Shown one piece after another: positions 54,009 through 61,954 of a stretch of 64,000 bases of DNA. How positions within the stretch are numbered: the first letter of the stretch is position 1; each line of letters opens with the position of its first letter. The translations under genes and the position numbers were made by a program. This DNA is from Aliigemmobacter aestuarii (GTDB taxonomy: Bacteria; Pseudomonadota; Alphaproteobacteria; Rhodobacterales; Rhodobacteraceae): assembly GCF_004799285.1 (NCBI RefSeq), contig NZ_SSND01000001.1:1054001-1118000 (forward strand). The letters run 5' to 3'. The notes beneath the pieces were generated by a model, which had not been told where the DNA came from, did not search any database, and saw only the letters and a program-made list of their open reading frames with translations.

Positions 54009-54102
54009 CCGTCCGGTGTTTGCGACAGGCGATGTCGCAAGGGGGCAGGCAGGTCCCGACGCCCCGCCCTAGGACTGGATCATCGGGCAAAGCGGACGGG
54101 AC

Positions 54103-55020
54103 ATGGCATCGGCAGGACAGACCGCAGGGCATGAACGCCCGATTATCGGCGTGGCGCTGATGCTGGCGGCGATGGCGGTTCTGCCGTTTCTGGACGTTGC
54201 GGCAAAGTTCCTGGGCCAGCAGGGCATGCCGATCCTTCAGATCGTCTGGGCGCGGATGGCCTTCGGCGCGGTGATGACCCTTCCTTTCGCGCTTCGGCTT
54301 GGCGGGCGTGCGGCGCTGTGGCCCGACCGGCCCGCCTATCACACCGGGCGCGCCTTCCTTCTGGCGGCGGCGACGTTCTTCTTCTTCTACGCGCTCAAGT
54401 TCCTGCCGATTGCTGATGCCCTGGCGATCTTCTTCGTCCAGCCGCTGATCCTGACGGCGATTTCGCCCTTCGTTCTGGGCGAACGGGTCGGCCCTCGACG
54501 CTGGGTCGCCGTCATGGTGGGGTTCGTCGGAACGCTGATCATCATTCGCCCCGGCCTGGCCGAGGTGAACCCCGGCACTTTCCTTGCGCTGGCGGCAGGC
54601 ACGAGCCTTGCCTTCTACCTGGCGATGACGCGACGCATCTCGGGGCGCGCGCATGCGATGGTCACGACCTTCCACACCAGCCTGATGGGGGCGATCTTCC
54701 TGACACTGGCGGTGTTGCCGCTGTGGCAGGCGCCCTCTACGCCGCAATGGGGCCTCATGCTGGCGGTGGGGTTCGTGGCGACCTTCGGGCATTTCCTGAT
54801 CGTTAAGGCCTATGACCATGCCGAGGCCTCGCTTCTGGCGCCGCTGGCCTACACCGAGATCATCATGGCGACGGCGGTCGGCTGGTGGTTCTTCGGCGAT
54901 TTTCCCGATGCCTGGACGTTTGTGGGCGTAGGCGTGCTGATCGGCTGCGCGATCTTCATCTCGATGCGCGAACGGGCCCACGGCCTGCCACCGAAAGAAC
55001 GTGAGTTCGAACAGCCCTGA
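54103..55020 (+). CDS. EamA/DMT-family membrane transporter
   Basis: 305 residues, ten predicted helices in two EamA repeats. Features are GQQGMPILQIVWARMAFGA, FFFFYALKFLPIADALAIFF and LLAPLAYTEIIMATAVGWW. It is of the RarD/YdcZ-like exporter group and a different subgroup from the one at 12843. Substrate unknown. It converges with hsp20 and shares the terminator at 55056-55082. Confidence 0.91.
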   Translation: MASAGQTAGHERPIIGVALMLAAMAVLPFLDVAAKFLGQQGMPILQIVWARMAFGAVMTLPFALRLGGRAALWPDRPAYHTGRAFLLAAATFFFFYALKFLPIADALAIFFVQPLILTAISPFVLGERVGPRRWVAVMVGFVGTLIIIRPGLAEVNPGTFLALAAGTSLAFYLAMTRRISGRAHAMVTTFHTSLMGAIFLTLAVLPLWQAPSTPQWGLMLAVGFVATFGHFLIVKAYDHAEASLLAPLAYTEIIMATAVGWWFFGDFPDAWTFVGVGVLIGCAIFISMRERAHGLPPKEREFEQP

Positions 55021-55055
55021 GCCTTGCAACCCCGAGCCTTGGACCCGGCATGAAA

Positions 55056-55082
55056 AAACGCGCCGGGGGTGCCGGCGCGTTT
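55056..55082. terminator. Bidirectional terminator between EamA and hsp20
   Basis: AAACGCGCCGG pairs with CCGGCGCGTTT around a five-base loop. The six-A run on the left arm gives a U-run for the minus-strand hsp20 transcript. It may end both convergent transcripts. Confidence 0.85.
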
Positions 55083-55104
55083 CCATCCGTTCCAAGCGAA
55101 GTGA

Positions 55105-55584
55105 TCAGGCCTCGACGGTTTCCGCCGCGGCGGCGTCAATCGCCTTCGCCTGCACGTCACCCGGACGCGCGATCTCGATCCGGCGTGGCTTCAGCGATTC
55201 GGGCGTCTCGCGCACCAGGTCGATGTGCAGCATCCCGTGTTCATGCGTGGCGCCGGTGACCTTCACGTGATCGGCCAGTGCGAAGCGGCGTTCAAAGGCG
55301 CGCGTGGCAATGCCACGGTGCAGGAAGTTGCGTTCGCCTTCGTCGGCGGACTTGCGCGCCGCGATGTAAAGCGTGCCTTCCTTGACCTCAACATTCAGGT
55401 CCTCGGGCGTGAAGCCGGCAACGGCGACCGAGATGCGATAGGCATTCTCGTCGGTCTTTTCGATGTTGTAGGGCGGGTAGGTCGGCTGGGCGACCTCGTT
55501 GGTCAGCACGCGGTCCATCAGATCGGCGATGCGATCAAAGCCCACGGTGGCACGGTAAAGCGGTGCGAGATCAAAGCTGCGCAT
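55105..55584 (-). CDS. ibpA: Small heat-shock protein (Hsp20/IbpA family)
   Basis: 159 residues. The alpha-crystallin domain has YRISVAVAGFTPEDLNVEV, RNFLHRGIATRAFERRFAL and the closing GMLHIDLVRETPE. It is an ATP-independent holdase that binds unfolding proteins. The start at 55584 has GGAGGATGAC upstream; ATG 55596 would place the GGAGG inside the gene, so it is rejected. A heat-shock promoter is visible upstream. Confidence 0.95.
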   Translation of the reverse strand: MRSFDLAPLYRATVGFDRIADLMDRVLTNEVAQPTYPPYNIEKTDENAYRISVAVAGFTPEDLNVEVKEGTLYIAARKSADEGERNFLHRGIATRAFERRFALADHVKVTGATHEHGMLHIDLVRETPESLKPRRIEIARPGDVQAKAIDAAAAETVEA

Positions 55585-55682
55585 GTCATCCTCCATCGAG
55601 CGATGTCTGTTGGCGACCCTCCCGTTCAGGGCAGGGCCAAGGGAAACCGCCCCGGCCCGTCATGGCACCGGGGACACCACCG

Positions 55683-55711
55683 ATTTGGGAAAGGCAAGGC
55701 GCGGTTTCAAG
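55683..55711 (-). promoter_or_regulatory. Sigma-32-type promoter of hsp20
   Basis: On the minus strand CTTGAAA, a 14-base spacer, then TCCCAAAT. This compares with the RpoH consensus CTTGAAA-N13-15-CCCCATNT (all seven -35 bases match; six of eight -10 positions match, counting the N). It gives a leader of about 90 bases before the hsp20 start. Confidence 0.65.
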
Positions 55712-55741
55712 CCCCCACGGGCGTTCGGACCGGCGGGCCGT

Positions 55742-56566
55742 TCAGGGCGCAGACCCGCCCGGACGCAGGAACTTTGCCCCGCCGTCCGCCGTGCCCGCCC
55801 CGCCACCGGAAAGGACGCGCACGCCATGCGACGGCACGTCGTCCCGGTCAAGTGCGGCGCGCAGGTCGGCCAACGGACGTTCCAGGGACGTGCCCAAGGC
55901 AACCTTCTTGCCTTCGACCTCGGCCTTGGCCGACACGACCGAAACCACCCGCGCCACGCCGTCGCGCAGGGTGAAGATGGGCGAACCCGAAGATCCGAAA
56001 TCGATGTTGCAGGTCAGGACAAGCACGCCGGGCTGCTTCCCCATCACATGGCAGACCTCCTGCAGGGATGGCGCATCCTCGCGATCCTGCGCATAGGACA
56101 CGACGCCCACCTCGTCGCCCTCGCGCGGGTAACGGTCTGTCTCGAAGGGCTGCACGCCGGGCAGGCGGATCGGCTGATCCAGTTCGATCAGCGCCACGTC
56201 AAAGGCCACGCGGGCCAACTTCTCTTCGCCCGAATAAACGTATTCGGGATGCGCCACCGCGCGCCGCACGGTCCGGTAGGCTTCGGCCCGGCCATTGCGC
56301 CAACCGGCCAGGAATTCGATCGTGGACGGGTCGATCCGCGCGCCCGAGGTCTTGTCGAACAGGCAATGCGCGGCCGTCAGCACAAGGTCGGGCGCGATCA
56401 GCGCGCCGGTGCAGAAGCCGCGCTTGCCAAGGTTGAGCCTGCCGACAGCGTTCCAGCCGCGACTGTCGTCGCCGGTCTGCAGGCGGGTCAGGCCCGATTC
56501 CTGCGCCGTGGCGGGATGGGTCAACAGGGCACAGGCGGCGGCAAGCGAAAGGGCAAGGCGGCGCAT
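55742..56566 (-). CDS. Trypsin-like serine protease, secreted
   Basis: 274 residues with a signal peptide (ends TAQES) and an S1 peptidase fold. The catalytic triad is His67 (LTAAHC), Asp123 (FDVALIE) and Ser193 in GSSGSP. The oxyanion residue pattern differs slightly from GDSGGP. The ATG at 56566 follows GGAG. It lies 65 bases downstream of glcF on the same strand, so it could be read-through transcribed, but has no obvious metabolic link. Confidence 0.88.
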   Translation of the reverse strand: MRRLALSLAAACALLTHPATAQESGLTRLQTGDDSRGWNAVGRLNLGKRGFCTGALIAPDLVLTAAHCLFDKTSGARIDPSTIEFLAGWRNGRAEAYRTVRRAVAHPEYVYSGEEKLARVAFDVALIELDQPIRLPGVQPFETDRYPREGDEVGVVSYAQDREDAPSLQEVCHVMGKQPGVLVLTCNIDFGSSGSPIFTLRDGVARVVSVVSAKAEVEGKKVALGTSLERPLADLRAALDRDDVPSHGVRVLSGGGAGTADGGAKFLRPGGSAP

Positions 56567-56631
56567 CACGTCTCCGGCGGGGTCGTCGTTCGATCTGCTC
56601 TTTTCGCCCCGGCTTGCGGCAGTTTTATGGC

Positions 56632-57927
56632 CTAGGCAGGCAGGCTGTCCAGCGCGCGCGGACGCGGCCCGCCGGTTGCCCAATCCAGCAGCTCGACCGT
56701 GTGGACTATCGGCAACGCCGTTCCGGACCCGATCTGCATCATGCAGCCGATGTTGCCCGCCGCGATCAGATCGGGTTTCCGCGCCTCGAGCGTCTGCACC
56801 TTGCGCGTCTTGAGCTGCGCCGAAATCTCGGGCTGCAGCAGGTTGTAGGTGCCCGCCGACCCGCAGCACAGATGGCTGTCGGCGGGTTCAACCACCTCGA
56901 ACCCGGCGCGCTTCAACAGGTCTTTCGGCGCGGTCTTGACCTGCTGGCCATGCTGCAGCGAACAGGCCGCGTGATAGGCCACGCGCAGGCCCTTGGGCGC
57001 GCCTTCCGGCAGGCCGATCCGCACCAGCAGTTCCGAGATGTCCAACGCCATGCCCGCGACCGTCGCCGCATCCGCCGCAAGCGGATCATGGGCGAACATG
57101 TGGCCATAATCCTTCACCGTCGTGCCGCAGCCGGATGTGTTGATCACGATAGCATCCAGACCATGGGCCTGTTTTTCGGCCATCCAGGCGCGGATATTGG
57201 CCGCCGCCGATCCATGCGACAGGTCGGACTTGCCCATGTGATGGGTCAGCGCGCCGCAACAGCCCGCGCCTTTGGCCACCACCACCTCGCAGCCGAGCCG
57301 CCGCAGGATGCGGATCGTTGCATCGTTGATGTCGGTGTTCAGCGCCTTCTGCGCGCAGCCCGTCATCAGCGCGACCCGCATCCGCCGTTCGCCGATCGCC
57401 GGGAAGGTCTGCGGATCGTCATTGCGGCTGACCGGCGGGATCTGTGCCGGTGCCATGGCCAGCATCGCCTTCAGCCGCGCATCGGGCATCAGGAAGGCGA
57501 AGGGCCGCCCCACCTTCGCCGCCAGAAGCGCCAGCCGGAACCGCGTGGGATAGGGGATGATCCGCGCCAGCAACGCGCGCAGCATCCGGTCCATGAACGG
57601 GCGGCGGTAGGTCTTTTCGATGTAGTCGCGCGCCTGATCGACCAGATGCATGTAATGCACGCCCGAGGGGCAGGTCGTCATGCAGGCCAGGCAGGACAGG
57701 CAGCGGTCGATGTGCTTGACCGTCTTTTCATCGGCAGGCCTGCCATTTTCCAGCATGTCCTTGATCAGGTAGATGCGGCCGCGCGGGCTGTCGAGTTCGT
57801 CGCCAAGAACCTGATAGGTCGGGCAGGTCGCGGTGCAGAATCCGCAATGCACGCAGGTGCGCAGGATCTCGTTCGCGCGCGCGATGCCGGGGTCGCGCAG
57901 TTGTTCGGGGGTGAAACTGGTCTGCAT
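56632..57927 (-). CDS. glcF: Glycolate oxidase iron-sulfur subunit
   Basis: 431 residues. N-terminal 2[4Fe-4S] ferredoxin motifs: CVHCGFCTATCPTYQ and CLSCLACMTTCPSGV. These are followed by two CCG-type heterodisulfide-reductase-like domains (GAGCCGALTHHMG, HLCCGSAGTY). It passes electrons from GlcD/GlcE flavins to the quinone pool. It ends the glcD-E-F set. Confidence 0.96.
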   Translation of the reverse strand: MQTSFTPEQLRDPGIARANEILRTCVHCGFCTATCPTYQVLGDELDSPRGRIYLIKDMLENGRPADEKTVKHIDRCLSCLACMTTCPSGVHYMHLVDQARDYIEKTYRRPFMDRMLRALLARIIPYPTRFRLALLAAKVGRPFAFLMPDARLKAMLAMAPAQIPPVSRNDDPQTFPAIGERRMRVALMTGCAQKALNTDINDATIRILRRLGCEVVVAKGAGCCGALTHHMGKSDLSHGSAAANIRAWMAEKQAHGLDAIVINTSGCGTTVKDYGHMFAHDPLAADAATVAGMALDISELLVRIGLPEGAPKGLRVAYHAACSLQHGQQVKTAPKDLLKRAGFEVVEPADSHLCCGSAGTYNLLQPEISAQLKTRKVQTLEARKPDLIAAGNIGCMMQIGSGTALPIVHTVELLDWATGGPRPRALDSLPA

Positions 57928-57929
57928 CT

Positions 57930-59045
57930 TCAGAACGCTCCGGCATGGGCAGGATTGAACAGGCCGCGCGGGTCGAAACGGTTCTTCAACCCGGCGGTCA
58001 GGGCCGCGACGGCAGGGGGCTCGGGGTGCAGCGCCGGGATCCCGTCGGCCGGATCCGTGGCGCGGACCCGCGTCGCATGGCCGGAAAATCCGCCCAGCCT
58101 CGTCCGCAGGTCGGCCCCCGGCGCGGTCAGGATCCAGACAAGTCCGCCGCCCCAGTCCATCAGATGTGCCTCGGCGCCCGCGCGGGCGATCAGGCCGGGC
58201 GCGTCCGAGGGTTTCACCGACAGCCGCCAGACATCCCCCGCCCGCCCCGCGAAAGGCGCCGCATCGCGGATCTCGGGCCAGGGCCCGGCGCCCTCGATCC
58301 GCTCGGCCCGGCCAAAGCCCGCCAGAAGCGCTGCCAGCCGTTCCGCACGATAGGCGACCGAGGCCGTGAACCCCTCGATCCTGAGGAAGGTGCCCCGCCC
58401 CGGCCAGTGCGCGGCGCCCGATACCTCGAAGGGTGACCCCAGGGCCGCCGACATCGCGGCCACCGCCCGCGCGTCGTCAAGCCCCGCCAGGGACAGCGTC
58501 GCCTGCGCCTCGGGGGCGGGCAGGACCTTCATCGACACTTCGGTCAGGATGCCAAGGCTACCCCGGCTGCCCGCCATCAGCTTGACCAGGTCATAGCCGG
58601 TCACGTTCTTCATCACCCGCCCGCCATTGCGGATCACATCGCCCCGGCCATCGACGAACCGGACACCGATCAGGCTGTCGCGCGCGGCCCCGGCCTGAAC
58701 CCGGCGCGGTCCGCTGGCGTTCGCGGCCATCACGCCGCCGATCGTGCTTTCGCCCTGCCGCCCCAGCATGGCGCGGAAATCCGGCACCTCGAAGGGCAGG
58801 CGTTGCCCTTCGGCGGCCAGCGCCGTCTCGATCTCGGCAAGGGGCGTGCCCGCGCGCGCCACAAGCGTCAGCGCACCGGGCTCGTAAAGCGTGATCCCGG
58901 CGATCCCGCCGGTTTCCAGAACCGCCCCCGCCGCGACACCCTCAAGGCCCCGCGTGCCGCCCCCCTGCACGGAAAAATGCGTTGTGGCGACGCGGATCAC
59001 CTCGGCGAGTTCATCTTCATCAGCAGGGCGCATGGCTGCTTTCAT
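57930..59045 (-). CDS. glcE: Glycolate oxidase FAD-binding subunit
   Basis: 371 residues of the FAD-PCMH family: VQGGGTRGL, GESTIGGVMAANASGPRR, GGRVMKNVTGYDLVKLMAGS, and the C-terminal RFDPRGLFNPAHAGAF. It is shorter than GlcD, as usual. The start is ATG 59045, whose ATGAAAG is the end of the dispersed repeat; ATG 59033 and TTG 59054 are alternatives. It overlaps nothing and is three bases from glcF. Confidence 0.95.
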   Translation of the reverse strand: MKAAMRPADEDELAEVIRVATTHFSVQGGGTRGLEGVAAGAVLETGGIAGITLYEPGALTLVARAGTPLAEIETALAAEGQRLPFEVPDFRAMLGRQGESTIGGVMAANASGPRRVQAGAARDSLIGVRFVDGRGDVIRNGGRVMKNVTGYDLVKLMAGSRGSLGILTEVSMKVLPAPEAQATLSLAGLDDARAVAAMSAALGSPFEVSGAAHWPGRGTFLRIEGFTASVAYRAERLAALLAGFGRAERIEGAGPWPEIRDAAPFAGRAGDVWRLSVKPSDAPGLIARAGAEAHLMDWGGGLVWILTAPGADLRTRLGGFSGHATRVRATDPADGIPALHPEPPAVAALTAGLKNRFDPRGLFNPAHAGAF

Positions 59046-59091
59046 TCTGGTCAAAATATCCTCGGGGTGTCCGGGGGGCAGACAGCCCCCC
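59039..59091 (-). repeat. Dispersed intergenic repeat, copy D
   Basis: On the minus strand GGGGGGC-TGTCT-GCCCCCC, then GGACACCCCGAGGATATTTT, GACCAGA, and ATGAAAG at the end. Same order as copies A-C but without the second stem. It lies between glcD and glcE. Its terminal ATG is used as the glcE start codon. Confidence 0.75.
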
Positions 59092-59102
59092 GGCCTGCGG
59101 TC

Positions 59103-60536
59103 TCACGCCGCGCGGCGGCTTTGGGTGACGTGCAAGGGAAACACCTTGGCGGGGTTCAAAAGCCATTTCGGATCGAACACGTCCTTGACGCGCAACTGTG
59201 CCTCAAGGTCTGCCGGGGCATATTGCACGGTCATCAGGTCGCGCTTTTCGATGCCGACGCCATGTTCGCCGGTCAGGCAGCCGCCGACCTCGACACAGAG
59301 CTTCAGGATCTCGGCCCCGAAGGCCTCGCATTTCTCAAGATCGCCGGGCTTGTTGGCATCGAACAGGATCAGCGGGTGCATGTTGCCGTCGCCCGCGTGG
59401 AACACATTGGCCACGTCCAGCCCGAACTCCTTCGACATCTCGCCGATCCGCCGCAGGACATGGGGCAGCGAGGATACCGGGATCGTGCCGTCAAGACACA
59501 TGTAGTCGTTGATCTGACCCATCGCGCCAAAGGCCGACTTCCGGCCCAGCCAGATGCGTTTCGCCTGATCCTCGTCGGCGGCCTCGCGCAACTCCACGGG
59601 GTTGTGCCTGCCCGCGATCTGCTTGATCAGGCCAAGCTGTTCGTCGATCTCGGCCGGGCTCCCTTCCACCTCGACGATCAGAAGCGCCTCGCACATCGGG
59701 TATCCGGCCTTGGCAAAGGCCTCGGTCGCCTCGATGCAGGGGCGGTCCATGAATTCGATCGCCACCGGCAGGACGCCGGCCTTGATGATATCGGACACGC
59801 AGGCGCCCGCCACCTCGTTGGAATCGAACCCCATCAGCACCGGGCGCGCGCCTTCGGGCTTGGGCAGGATGCGCAGCGTCGCCTCCGTCACCACGCCCAG
59901 CTGGCCCTCCGAGCCGCAGATCACCCCCAGAAGGTCAAGGCCCGCAGGATCCATCCAGGGGCCGCCGATCTCGACCACAGTGCCATCCATCTGGACCATC
60001 GTGACGCCCAGAAGGTTGTTCGTCGTCACCCCGTATTTCAGGCAATGCGCCCCGCCCGAGTTCATCGCGATGTTGCCCGCGATGGCGCAGGCCAGCTGGC
60101 TGGACGGGTCGGGGGCATAGAAGAAGCCATCGGTTTCCACGGCCCCCGTGACCGACAGGTTGGTGCGTCCCGACTGCACCCGGATGAAGCGGTTGTCATA
60201 GTCGGTTTCCAGAACCGCGTTCATCCGCGCCACGCCAAGGATCACGCTGTCCGCCGTGGGCAGCGCCCCGCCCGCAAGCGAGGTGCCCGACCCGCGCGGC
60301 ACGACCGGCACGCCCTCGTCATGGCAGATCTTCAGCACCGCCGACACCTCGGCGGTGCTGCGCGGCAGGACGGCGGCTAGCGGCGGGCAACGATAAGCCG
60401 TCAGCGCATCGCATTCATAGGCGCGGGTTTCGTTCGGATCGTCCACCACGGCATCGGCCGGCAGGACCTCGCGCAGGCGTTCGATGATCCGCGCCTTGCG
60501 TGACAGGATCGCGGCATTCGGCTGTGGCATGTCCAT
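59103..60536 (-). CDS. glcD: Glycolate oxidase catalytic subunit
   Basis: 477 residues, FAD-linked oxidase: FAD-binding PRGSGTSLAGGALP, AIAGNIAMNSGGAHCLKYGVTTN, VICGSEGQLGVVTEATLRI, VFHAGDGNMHP, and the C-terminal GCLTGEHGVGIEKRD. It oxidises glycolate to glyoxylate. The start at 60536 has GGGAGGGG upstream. It begins the glcDEF set and is preceded by a palindromic operator. Confidence 0.97.
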   Translation of the reverse strand: MDMPQPNAAILSRKARIIERLREVLPADAVVDDPNETRAYECDALTAYRCPPLAAVLPRSTAEVSAVLKICHDEGVPVVPRGSGTSLAGGALPTADSVILGVARMNAVLETDYDNRFIRVQSGRTNLSVTGAVETDGFFYAPDPSSQLACAIAGNIAMNSGGAHCLKYGVTTNNLLGVTMVQMDGTVVEIGGPWMDPAGLDLLGVICGSEGQLGVVTEATLRILPKPEGARPVLMGFDSNEVAGACVSDIIKAGVLPVAIEFMDRPCIEATEAFAKAGYPMCEALLIVEVEGSPAEIDEQLGLIKQIAGRHNPVELREAADEDQAKRIWLGRKSAFGAMGQINDYMCLDGTIPVSSLPHVLRRIGEMSKEFGLDVANVFHAGDGNMHPLILFDANKPGDLEKCEAFGAEILKLCVEVGGCLTGEHGVGIEKRDLMTVQYAPADLEAQLRVKDVFDPKWLLNPAKVFPLHVTQSRRAA

Positions 60537-60555
60537 GGCGGCCCCTCCCGGCGTT

Positions 60556-60578
60556 ATTGGTAAATTCATATTACCAAT
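60556..60578. promoter_or_regulatory. Palindromic operator upstream of glcD
   Basis: ATTGGTAA-ATTCATA-TTACCAAT: perfect eight-base arms with a seven-base centre, about 20 bases before the glcD start codon. TTGGT half-sites are characteristic of FadR/GlcC/LldR GntR regulators. A second pair of half-sites (CACCAA near 60581, TTGGT at 60599) flanks it. Confidence 0.7.
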
Positions 60579-60624
60579 TTCACCAAAAAGCAACCGGAAT
60601 TGGTCAGGCCCCAGTCATTCCCGG

Positions 60625-61863
60625 TCATCCGGCCAGTCGTGCTGCCACTTCAGAGCCGACCGCAACCCCCGAAAGCCGCGCGCCTGCGGCGGTCTGGGTC
60701 AGGCCACCGGGGGCCAGCGCCTCGCCCGCGAACCAGATCCTGTCGCCCACCGGGGTGCGCAGCACGTCGCGCGCATGCGCCTTGCCGGGCCGTGCCGCGG
60801 CATAACCGCCCCGGACATAGCGTTCGCCGCCCCAGTTCGTCATGATGCCGTGCCCCACGGCACGGCGCACGTCGGACCCGAAGATGTCGATCAGGCGGTC
60901 GGTCACGAAATCCACCGCCGCCGCTGTGCCCGCCGCCTCCATCTCCCAGGCGAAGTCGCCGCCGACGAAACCGACCATCAGGTCAAGGTCCCAGGGAAAG
61001 CACAGGAAGAAAAGGTCATGGCGCGCATGCCGTTCGATCAGCAGGTCGTCGAACGGCTTCAGGCCAAGCCGGGTTCCCGACACCGTGACCGGGATCTTGG
61101 TCAGAAGTCCCATCGGCAGATCGAAGATCGCCTCGACATGGGCATCAGGAAGCCGGGGAAAGAAACCCATCTCCTCGAACTGCAGCGCACCCATCGAGGC
61201 GGTAACGATCGCCGCGCGGGCGCGGACCGCACCGAAGCGGCCCTCGGCCACCACCCCCGGCCCGTCCCAGGCCAGCCGCCGGACGGGCGCGCCGGTCGTC
61301 ACCGGCACATCCGCGCCCCAGCGGTGGATCAGCGCGCCAAAGCCTTCGCGGGTGAAATAGTTCGGGTCCAGATCGGCGGCCGACCGGAAATCCGCGACGG
61401 AAATCTCGTCATCATCCGCGCCGAAATCCATCGGCCCGGCAAAGGTGGAATTCGCACGCAGACAGTGGCAATCCCCGATCAGCGCCGACAGCCGGTCATC
61501 CGGCCCGGCATGAGCCTCGATGCAGGCGGCCAGCGCGGCCTCTGCCTCGCGCATCCGCACCATTTCCGCGGCATCCGCGCGGCGCGAGCCGAAATACAGG
61601 TGATCCAGCGCCATGTCGTGATGGTAAAGCGTCCAGCCTGCCGCCTGCGCCTCGGGGAAGAAGGGGTTGCGATCGGCTGCATGCAGCCAGGCACAGCCGA
61701 TATCGAAGGGCACGCCGAAATCCGTATCGGTCGTCCAGGCGCGGCCGCCGATCCGGTCCATCGCCTCCAGCACCAGGAAACTCAGGCCTTTTTCCCGAAG
61801 CGTCTTCGCCGCCGCAAGACCCGCGGCACCCGCACCGACAATCACCACATCCACGTCCTGCAT
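60625..61863 (-). CDS. FAD-dependent amine oxidase
   Basis: 412 residues. N-terminal Rossmann motif VDVVIVGAGAAGLAAAKTL with GGRAWT, and C-terminal IWFAGEALAPGGLTQTAAGA binding FAD. The flavin monoamine oxidase/polyamine oxidase superfamily is clear, but the substrate is not; the chain is shorter than MAO. ATG 61863 follows GGAG at eight bases. Same strand as glcD, 88 bases upstream of it, but the glc operator lies in that gap, so it is probably a separate unit. Confidence 0.9.
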   Translation of the reverse strand: MQDVDVVIVGAGAAGLAAAKTLREKGLSFLVLEAMDRIGGRAWTTDTDFGVPFDIGCAWLHAADRNPFFPEAQAAGWTLYHHDMALDHLYFGSRRADAAEMVRMREAEAALAACIEAHAGPDDRLSALIGDCHCLRANSTFAGPMDFGADDDEISVADFRSAADLDPNYFTREGFGALIHRWGADVPVTTGAPVRRLAWDGPGVVAEGRFGAVRARAAIVTASMGALQFEEMGFFPRLPDAHVEAIFDLPMGLLTKIPVTVSGTRLGLKPFDDLLIERHARHDLFFLCFPWDLDLMVGFVGGDFAWEMEAAGTAAAVDFVTDRLIDIFGSDVRRAVGHGIMTNWGGERYVRGGYAAARPGKAHARDVLRTPVGDRIWFAGEALAPGGLTQTAAGARLSGVAVGSEVAARLAG

Positions 61864-61954
61864 GGCCAAACTCCGTTTCGAAAAAGCATTTCAGCCCCGA
61901 AAAAACCGGGGATCGGGAAATGATCCACGAATCTGCCGTGCGTGGCGAGGAAAA

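Noticed and set aside
55585-55596. Upstream start (ATG 55596) for hsp20
   Set aside because: It would place the strong GGAGG ribosome binding site inside the gene; the ATG at 55584 is properly spaced from it.
55585-55620. ROSE-type RNA thermometer before hsp20
   Set aside because: The usual UUGCU pairing with the ribosome binding site was not found; only a short CATCG/CGATG stem lies upstream.
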